Origin: Begonia masoniana
Lineage: Eukaryota > Streptophyta > Magnoliopsida > Cucurbitales > Begoniaceae
Length of the DNA stretch: 64,000 bases
Direction: 5' to 3'
Assembly (NCBI GenBank): GCA_022432975.1
Contig: CM039502.1
Location: forward strand, 71,880,573 to 71,944,572
Part shown: one piece after another, positions 57,318 to 64,000 of the stretch
Layout of the letters: the number at the start of each line of letters is the position of its first letter
Position numbering within the stretch: position 1 is the stretch's first letter
The notes under the pieces: generated by a model
Database searches by the model: none
What the model saw: the letters and a program-made list of their open reading frames with translations, nothing else
What the model was told of the DNA's origin: nothing
Position numbers and translations under genes: made by a program

Positions 57318-57834
57318 GTGACTTCGAGGATACAGGTGAGGACGAGATTCCTCCTCCTGAGGCTTGAGTCCAGTTGACGGAGGATGGCTGCGGTGGTGTG
57401 CTGGCGCAGTCGAGGCTTACCTGACCCGTGGGGATAGTAGGTATAGATTTTGAGGGTTTGGGACTTTTGGGCTGATGTTGTATATAAGTACTTTAGGTTG
57501 TTTGATTCTGAATAGTTGATAGGTATTTATGTATATGTTGATGTTTTGGAAACTGTTTTATAATGGTTTGGAAAAGTCTTTTATTGAATGTATTTTGGAA
57601 CTGCGTGATGATTTGAAATAGGAGGATTTGTTTAGGTTTTAAACGTACCCATGCAGTTCGTTTTCATGAAAATGTTCTTAGTTTTAAAATGTATTTCGAG
57701 TCGTTTACTAGGTGAATGGTTGAGTGTGAAAAGAATGAGAATTAGAGTAAGTTTTATTTGATATTATTGTGTTGGTGAATCGTATTGAGTAATTGTAGTT
57801 ATGTGTTGGAGAAATTGAATGAAAGGAGCGATGA

Positions 57835-58035
57835 AATGGAAACAGGCAGAGGGGTTGGCAAATGGTCGCCAACCCTGGCGATTGAATCGCCTCCCTCTGG
57901 AAAAATCCAGAGGGAGTGGCGATTGCTTGCCACAAACTGTGGCGAGCAATCTCCACAGGCGATGCAACAGGCGATTACTCCCCTGTTGCAATCGCCTTAG
58001 GGGCGATTATTCGCCCCAGCGAATAATCGCCTCTC
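57835..58035 (+). other. hairpin cluster in 55661 LTR
   Basis: CTCCCTCTGGA/TCCAGAGGGAG (57891-57916), GATTGCTTGCCACA with TGTGGCGAGCAATC (57921-57951, one G-T pair), and GGCGATGCAACAGG with CCTGTTGCAATCGCC (57958-57996). It lies 225-425 bp from the LTR end, as in its relatives. Confidence 0.78.
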
Positions 58036-59611
58036 TATTTTTACTTATTAGTTAAATTGTTTTTAATTTAATTAAATTAAGTTTTAATTAAATGCTTTTA
58101 AAGTTTTAATTGTTTTAAAAGTTATAATTCAATTCTGATTTCGATTCTGGTTTCGATTTCGGTTTAGTTTCAGCTTAGAGTTTATTTAAAGTATAGAGAT
58201 AAGTAATTGTTGGAAAAAAAAAATAGTACGGAAATTGGGTACAGTATTAGGGTCGTTACAAAAAACAACGGCCCCCCGTTTTGTCGGGGGTGGAGTCCCT
58301 CCCGTTTCATGTGCGGTGCAAGTGGAACTGGAGCGAGAAATCGTTCTCCCGAGCCGGCCCCCCGTTCTTAAGAGCATTTTATAACTGGTCGCTCGGGAAA
58401 CGGGCCCCCGTCTCAATTATTGGACTGGAAAACGAGGGACCAATATCAAAATCTCAATTATTGTCCAATAATTGGACTAGAACGGAGGGCGATCAGGGAA
58501 TACTGGGGACTGATCTCAATTATTATCCAATAATTGGACTAGAACGGGGGGCCGATCATCGAGAATAGGGGGCCAATCTCTAAAATTATATAAGGAGACA
58601 GCCCTCCATTCTCACATCCAGCTCGCGAAAACTCTAAAATCTCTCGTCTATTTTCTTGCTCCGGCAAATTTTCTCTGCATTAGCGACGCTGATGGATTCT
58701 GATTCAAGTAGGTTGGTTTATTTAGACGAAACAACAACTTGTGATGCCAATATGGATTGCTCTTTGTAATCCATGCCTACATATAGTGACCTTCGAGCAT
58801 TCGATTACTTAGAAGAAAATGAAGAAATAGAAGTGCATTCGACCTCCAAAACTCTGGACGATGAGCTTCGAACACCAGTCGACTTAGAGGATAATGAGGT
58901 GGAAAACATACCGGTAAAGAAAGAAATCTCATTGAGATTTATTTGGATAAAAATATAGTTCGTTAAAGGAAATTAGAGAAAAAATAGTTGAATATGACTT
59001 GACAAATGGTTATGGGATCAAATTCACCAAAAGTGACTCTTGGCGCCTGACGGCCGTGTGTGAGGACGGTTATGTGTGGTGAATGCATAGTTCGAAGATG
59101 CAAAATGAGCTTACGTTTCAAATAAAAAGTTTGACTGATTCTCACAGCTGTTCAAGGAAAATTGAGAATCGACACACTATAGCAAAATGCGTGGCAAATC
59201 ATTATTGGATAGGTTCAAAAGTCAACCTACGTGGGAAATCTCTTCCATTATCGAGACAGTGAGGAATGATTTGAATATCAACATTACACCCAGTCTTGCT
59301 AGAAGAGCAAGAAGCGAAACTCGAATATTTAATGAAGGCCTAGGCGACAAAAAATCAAGCTACTGTGGTCGTACGCAACAGAAATACGTAGATCAAATTA
59401 GGGTAGTTTATTATTCCTAGACACTTACTTGGTGAACTATGACGATAATGAGTCATGCGTATTCCAAAAAATATGTATGTGTATGACTGCTTGTAGGGTA
59501 GGTTTGTTGCAGTGTGGTAGACCGATTATCTATTTGGATGGTTGTCATCTAAATGGCTCATGTCCCGGTCAATTACTGACAGCCGTCAGTGTTGATGGCA
59601 ACGATGGAATA

Positions 59612-59987
59612 TGTGATGACCCGGATGTGTAAGTATGGTATGATGGCTGCACGAACCGGAACTGGGATGGCGGTACGTCCGCACGGGCGAACCGGAAGGT
59701 GACGGGTCGTAAAAAGGGTGTCATCACAATCCCACATCGCTTGGGGAAGTATGTGGAAATGAAACATATGTAAAGAGACCCTCCCAACATAGTAAGACGC
59801 GTTTTGGAGCACAATTGGCAACGGATCCCATAAGAACTCCGAAGTTAAAAGTGCTTCAACGAGAGCAATTCCAGGTTGGGTGACCTTCCGGGAAGTTCTT
59901 GCCAAACAAAACCGTGAGGGGAGGATATTGGGCTACGGCCCAATCCCCAGAGCGGACAATATCTTGCTGGGATAAGGGGTCGTTACA
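59612..59987 (+). repeat. 5' LTR of TRIM, with 5S-like region
   Basis: About 59820-59905 follows plant 5S rRNA: GGATCCCATAAGAACTCCGA, AAGTTAAA.GTGCTT, CGAGAG, then GGTTGGGTGACCTTCCGGGA. This covers the internal RNA polymerase III control region. GTAAAAAGGGTGTCATCACAA precedes it. Confidence 0.9.
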
Positions 59988-60059
59988 AATGGTATCAGAG
60001 CCTGTACCCAACCGGAAATGTGGCCAACGAGAACGTTGGGCCCCCTAGGGGGGGTGATT

Positions 60060-60435
60060 GTGATGACCCGGATGTGTAAGTATGGTACGATGGCTGCACG
60101 AACTGAAACCCGGATGGCGGTACGTCCACGCGGGCGAACCGGAAGGTGACGGGTCGTAAAAAGGGGGGTCGTCACAATCCCACATCGCTTGGGGAAGTAT
60201 GTGGAAATTAAACATATGTAAAGAGACCCTCCCAACATAGTAAGACGCGTTTTGGAGCACAATTGGCGACGGATCTCATAAGAACTCCGAAGTTAAAAGT
60301 GCTTCGGCGAGAGCAATTCCAGGTTGGGTGACCTTCCAGGAAGTTCTCGCCAAACAAAACCGTGAAGGGAGGATATTGGGCTACGGCCCAATCCCCAGAG
60401 CGGACAGTATCTTGCTGGGATAAGGGGTCGTTACA
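60060..60435 (+). repeat. 3' LTR of TRIM, with 5S-like region
   Basis: Same layout as the 5' LTR with a small number of substitutions, so the insertion is not ancient. The 5S-like part is at about 60270-60355. Confidence 0.9.
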
Positions 60436-60510
60436 GAATATATTCCGTTGCTGTTGCCAATGTTGAATAAGAGTGTAGGGACTCATGGACGTGGTTTTTA
60501 CGAGTATTGT

Positions 60511-60610
60511 NNNNNNNNNNNNNNNNNNNNNNNNNNNNNNNNNNNNNNNNNNNNNNNNNNNNNNNNNNNNNNNNNNNNNNNNNNNNNNNNNNNNNNNNNN
60601 NNNNNNNNNN
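60511..60610. other. assembly gap (100 N)
   Basis: Exactly 100 N between the MULE 2 transposase and a minisatellite. Confidence 0.99.
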
Positions 60611-60960
60611 TGTAGTTCAGGAGCCTAGTCGACTTAGGGGAGCACCTGCGGGTAAACTCATAGGAGTGGTTCACGTCGCGTAGGGTGGTACCTGCGAGGG
60701 ACGGAGTTGAGTCACCTAGTCAAGTTAGGTTAGCACCTGCGGGTAACTCCAGGGGAGTTGTCCCGTCGCGTTAAGGGTGGTTTACCATGCAAGGGACTTT
60801 AGTAGAGTCGCCCAGTCGCGTAGAGTGACACCTGCGAGGGACTACAGTGGAGTTGCCCAGTCGCGTTACGGGTGGCACTGCGAGGGGATTGTGGGATTGG
60901 ATACTGCGAGGGACCATAGGAGTTGCGCAGAGCGCGTTAAGTGCGAGGTTAGCATGGGTG
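60611..60960. repeat. degenerate minisatellite beside the gap
   Basis: Irregular units repeat ACCTGCGAGGGAC or ACCTGCGGGTAA followed by GGAGTTG.CCCGTCGCGT. Spacing is about 45-55 bp. The array probably extends into the gap. Confidence 0.75.
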
Positions 60961-61358
60961 ATGAGGGTTGATGAGCTTCGGTCGGGGGAATGAACACGAA
61001 AAAGAAAACGAATAAGAGCAGCAAATGAGCGAGTAGAAACTTCAAGTGTTTTTTTTTTTTTTTTAAATCAATCACACTTAAAATATTTCTCTAATATTCT
61101 CTCTCGAATATTGTCCTACTCCGGTGATATTTTCGTCGTTCCGAACGAATGGTAAAATTCTTTGTTTTAATTATATAATTTAAATTTTTGATATTTTTCT
61201 TTCAATGAAAGGTATAAATGTATTTTTTATTTTATTTACAATATTTCTAAATTTTGTTTTTTGGTTATTGATTACTTATAAATATATTTAACATATTTAA
61301 CATATTTAACCTTTTTTTTCAGGTAATTTATTTTCGTAGTGGTGTAATTGTGCTGTGT
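60961..61358. other. AT-rich spacer, no gene seen
   Basis: Includes a T-run near 61050. Nothing recognised. Confidence 0.4.
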
Positions 61359-61435
61359 AAGTAAGTTCTGTCTAAGGAAACTGGAATTAACTGAGTCTGT
61401 TTGTGACTCATCCAGTATTTCCTAGGAACTTACTT
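61359..61435 (+). ncRNA. long hairpin 1, possible small-RNA precursor
   Basis: AAGTAAGTTCTGTCTAAGGA pairs with the region ending TTCCTAGGAACTTACTT. The inner arms CTGG/CCAG and TGAGTC/GACTCA extend the stem. Total 77 nt with few mismatches. Whether it is transcribed is unknown; it could equally be a small fold-back transposon. Confidence 0.4.
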
Positions 61436-61441
61436 GGAAAA

Positions 61442-61490
61442 GTAATTCTGTCTAAGGAGATTGTCCAGTACAATCTTTCTTGGGAATTAC
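61442..61490 (+). ncRNA. hairpin 2, shorter relative of hairpin 1
   Basis: GTAATTCTGTCTAAGGAGAT pairs with ATCTTTCTTGGGAATTAC around a 7-nt loop. Its 5' arm is a diverged copy of the hairpin 1 arm (shared CTGTCTAAGGA), so the two arose by duplication. Confidence 0.38.
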
Positions 61491-61924
61491 ATCATTCCAA
61501 CACTAAAATCAATCATTTTGTATTTTTGGCTTTAGTATTTGATAAAATTCGTAGATTGCAAAATCTTAAAAATTAATATTGTTATTTAACATTTTTTTAT
61601 TGTTTTGACGGAATCTTGCCATGAAATTATTTTTTAATGAAGATTGCAAAAGTAAGTTTGACAAAGATTTGGTGATACGTAAAATTATTCCTAACATGAC
61701 TGTCGACTTTAGTGGTTGTGTAACGCCCCGAATTATATAAACCTGGTTCGCTACTCATAATACTGAACCGAACTATAACATGTTGAAAAAATCTTAAAAT
61801 TTCACTTAAAAATCAAAATTTGATCCTTAAACGTAAAAACTTGCAGCGGAAAATATTTGTATAAAACTACATTTATTAATTAATTAAAATATTAAAGACA
61901 ATTTGTTGAAAGAAAATAAAACAC

Positions 61925-62400
61925 GTCTACTGCTGAACAGTTCCAGTGATAGAAATAGAAATAGAAGACATCCACCGCTAAACAGTGTCGGCGGTAGAAG
62001 CAGAAACAAAAGGCTTCTTCTACTACCAACGTCCACCGCTCACATCAGCCAAACGACACGTCGACTTCTTACGTCTACCGTTCACAAAACGACAAAACCT
62101 ATTACTCACATCCACCGATCATAAAACGACAAAACATATTACTCACATCCACCGATCACAAAACGACAAAACCTATTACACATCCACCGATCGTAAAACG
62201 ACAAAACTATTACTCACATCCATCGATCGTAAACGACAAAACTATTACTCACATCCACCGATCACAAAAACGACAACATCCACCAATAGACTACATCCAC
62301 CGATAAACTATATCCACCGATAGATTACATCCACCGATAATCTACATCCACTGATAGACTACATCCACCGATAGACTACATCCACCGGTGAACAGTAACA
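61925..62400 (-). repeat. degenerate LTR array with ATCCACCGAT units
   Basis: Units of about 20-37 bp built on CATCCACCGAT(C/A) and AAACGACAAAAC. They occupy the same LTR position as the 35-bp array of E1 and the TCGGCAGATG array at 3660-4210, and resemble them in reverse complement. Confidence 0.85.
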
Positions 62401-62752
62401 CTCTAAACAAACAGACAACTCTGCCTACTAAAAGAACTTATAAATTTTAACAGCAGCTATTCAAAACAACATAAATCCACAACTTTATAAATCCAGAACG
62501 ACAATCTACAACTAAAACCAAATCATGTTTTTCATAATTAGAAAAGCTCCAAAATTGATAAAAACATTAAACTCCTGCTATCATTAACATTCTTAGCATA
62601 CCAAAAACTGAATCATTGTTAACTATACTTTCACACCTACTGACATTAGTTAAACCGCCCCATCAGATTGTCAAGTCGAAGCGTGAATGTACTCCTCCAA
62701 CCAGCCTAATCCCCAACATACTCGGAGAACACACCTGCTGAAATTTCTTCAC

Positions 62753-63140
62753 CTACATCACAAAACTCATCTATTAGCCTAATGCTAAGTAAGTAAAGCA
62801 ATAATGAAATGATATGCTGAAACATAAATCCTAGTCATGCAGTTTCTACTTTCACATCTCAGTTGCATTCACGTTCTTTCCCTGATCTGATCCCTCGGTT
62901 CCTTTGGGAGTTGGATCAATTTTTTCAAATTCATACATCCTCTTCATAAATTAAGGGGCGGATTAGTTCCCTTAACAGCTGATCTATTACATTCTGTTCA
63001 TACCTTGTCATGCCATTACATGTAAATTCATTTTCGTGTTCTTTCCAAAACATGATACATGACATACAGAAAACAATTAAACAAGTATAAAACTAATGTT
63101 TTGTGATGTAGACCCGAAGACACACACATACTCTACTTAC
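62753..63140 (-). other. predicted LTR leader intron 2 (E4)
   Basis: CAG|GTAAGT starting at 63140 and GATGTAG|G ending at 62753 on the minus strand; 388 nt, with one copy of the two-hairpin block near 62890-62985. Confidence 0.5.
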
Positions 63141-63665
63141 CTGACTTCCTGGGAAAAGTTGGGTTGCAAGCTACCTCGGGATTTTGCTCACCTAAAATAA
63201 AAAACAGAGCGTTAATTCAATCTTCACTATAACTTATTCAGAAACCTAAGGAAGCTAACTTGGAACTATATTAATCGTGCATTCTCGGTTTATCACCTAA
63301 ACCCGAACCCACTCTCATTCAGAGCATTCCCAAAACACACATTGTACTCTCTCTGCTATCTAGTCACTAAAACTCAAGAAAACTCACCTAAGTTGAGGAA
63401 TGGAAATCGAAGAGGAAATCGCCTGGAGAGCTCTGCTGAGCTTGAGCTGAATACCGAAAGAGGAAATATAGAAAATAGTGGCGGCTGCAGTGCATTAATC
63501 GCAAAACCTCTTTCCTTAAATGGGTTATCACTATAAATCTCTATTTACCCTTATGCCCTTGCTTAGTCTCTCATTAACCTAATCAGTAATTCTCCCAATT
63601 TCATCCATAAAATGTACACTATTAGTTGACAAGGTAAAATCGGTTCAATGGAACTGGGTGTTACA

Positions 63666-63678
63666 ATCTACCCTCCTT
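63666..63678 (-). other. polypurine tract of E4
   Basis: On the minus strand AAGGAGGGTAGAT directly precedes the LTR, identical to the E1 tract. Confidence 0.85.
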
Positions 63679-63700
63679 AAAAGAATTTTGTCCTCAAAAT

Positions 63701-64000
63701 TCAATACCTGAATAATTCTGGATGTCTGTCCATCATGTCCTGCTGGCGCTCCCAAGTTGTCTCCTCAATATGCTGGTTACGCCATAATACCTTCACTAGT
63801 TGAACTTCCTTATTACGTAGCACTTTTGTTGCATAGTCGAGAATTTCTACAGGTTTCTCCTCATAGGTAAGGGTAGGATGAACTTCAATGTTCTACTGTT
63901 TCGCAATTTGAGATGGATCCCGCATACACTTCTTTAACATGGAAACATAGAACACATTATGGATTCATTCCATAGAAGTTGGTAACTGTAATTGGTAAGT
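63701..64000 (-). pseudogene. E4 pol C-terminus, runs off the window
   Basis: Minus-strand frame ending in H-P-E-L-F-R-Y, as in E1, with the chromodomain-like tail (V-K-V-L-W-R-N-Q...E-E-T-T-W-E-R). A TAG stop at 63895-63893 interrupts it. The rest of the element lies beyond the window. Confidence 0.88.

Larger units (their letters stand above)
55661..58260 (+). mobile_element. solo LTR inside MULE 2
   Basis: TGTAATATCCGG to GGTCGTTACA with AAAAA at 55656-55660 and 58261-58265; the duplication is low-complexity, but the interrupted MULE sequence supports it. Same subfamily as 24972-27409. Predicted introns 56236-56612 and 56658-57317 flank a 45-nt mini-exon. A 90-bp duplication (about 56910-57090) lies in intron 2, and a hairpin cluster at 57835-58035. 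Confidence 0.92.
59612..60435 (+). mobile_element. Cassandra-type TRIM retrotransposon
   Basis: Two near-identical 376-bp direct repeats (59612-59987, 60060-60435) flank only 72 bp. Perfect GAATA duplications are at 59607-59611 and 60436-60440. The internal part starts with an initiator-Met primer site (TGGTATCAGAGCC, 59990-60002) and ends with a G-rich purine tract. No coding capacity; mobility would need proteins from another LTR element. The LTRs contain 5S rRNA-like sequence, the hallmark of Cassandra TRIMs. Confidence 0.93.
55545..60510 (+). mobile_element. second Mutator-like relic (MULE 2)
   Basis: GC-rich terminal-repeat-like sequence (55545-55660, continuing at 58266-58620) with the G-run plus CGATC motif also found in MULE 1, followed by a transposase whose start matches that of MULE 1. 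Two later insertions lie inside. The right part is lost in the gap. Left limit uncertain. Confidence 0.6.
58692..60510 (+). pseudogene. MuDR-type transposase relic (MULE 2), split by TRIM
   Basis: Begins with ATG 58692, whose first residues resemble those of MULE 1. The N-terminal MuDR region spans about 58970-59180. A segment with W-E-I-S-S-I-I-E-T-V is at about 59230, and the catalytic-core start (R-P-I-I-Y-L-D-G-C-H-L and Q-L-L-T-A-V-S-V-D-G) at about 59520-59605. The TRIM interrupts it at 59612 and the frame resumes at 60441 until the gap. Several stops and shifts are present. Confidence 0.78.
61719..63665 (-). repeat. 3' LTR of E4 (minus-strand Gypsy element)
   Basis: TGTAACGCCCCG to GGGTGTTACA, 1947 bp, followed on the right by a purine tract and pol end in minus orientation. 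Left flank GGTTG (61714-61718) should recur beyond the other LTR. Same lineage as 2125-4414. Predicted introns on the minus strand: 63387-63192 and 63140-62753, flanking a 51-nt mini-exon. Confidence 0.92.

Noticed and set aside
59820..59905. 5S rRNA gene
   Set aside because: Diverged from true 5S and repeated in both LTRs of a TRIM; it is the Cassandra-type LTR region.
61903..62323. Thr/His-rich frames near the right end
   Set aside because: They are translations of the ATCCACCGAT tandem array in the E4 LTR.

Overview
This is plant nuclear DNA, most likely from a eudicot. It carries Ty3/Gypsy and Ty1/Copia elements primed by initiator-Met tRNA, a Cassandra-type TRIM, Mutator and hAT elements, and three host genes with plant GT-AG introns. 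A narrower assignment (for example a cucurbit) would be a guess. About 85-90% of the window is transposon sequence. Two 100-N blocks (36153-36252 and 60511-60610) are assembly gaps.

Layout. (1) 170-11572: a long-LTR Gypsy element (E1) with a 5-bp target duplication; its 5' LTR holds a second solo LTR (2125-4414). (2) 11798-33790: two copies of one decayed copia fragment. The first copy is split by a solo LTR (13363-17788, carrying a ~63-copy 41-bp minisatellite) and by an old Gypsy element E2 (17992-30861), which is itself split by two more solo LTRs (24972-27409 and 27624-30299). Every insertion has a 5-bp duplication, so the order of events can be read. (3) 34631-35375: a non-autonomous hAT element. 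(4) 35943-37030: an acidic ORF cut by a gap, then a ~210-bp tandem repeat. (5) 37030-47870: a Mutator-like element with long inverted ends and a dead transposase, hosting a short-LTR Gypsy element E3 (38507-44015). (6) 48306-54067: the only host gene island: URH1-type uridine nucleosidase (+, nine exons, intact), a ~100-aa LysM protein (+, frameshifted) and a GDSL esterase/lipase (-, five exons, frameshifted). (7) 55545-60510: a second Mutator-like relic hosting a solo LTR (55661-58260) and a Cassandra-type TRIM (59612-60435) with 5S rRNA-like sequence in its LTRs. (8) 60611-61490: a degenerate minisatellite and two related tandem hairpins. (9) 61719-64000: 3' LTR and pol end of a minus-strand Gypsy element that leaves the window.

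The most interesting signal is in the long LTRs. In at least seven LTR copies from several diverged subfamilies the same order recurs: TATA-like box, pyrimidine-rich leader, splice-donor-like site, acceptor-like site, a 45-52-nt mini-exon, a conserved AG|GTAAGT donor and a GTGTAG/GATGTAG|G acceptor. Two further, more diverged LTRs show the second donor/acceptor pair. This predicts a two-intron leader inside the LTR. The second predicted intron is where tandem duplications accumulate, up to the 2.6-kb minisatellite. Downstream, one lineage has a cluster of hairpins at a fixed distance from the LTR end whose stems differ between subfamilies yet still pair. Both claims are inference from sequence and need RNA data.
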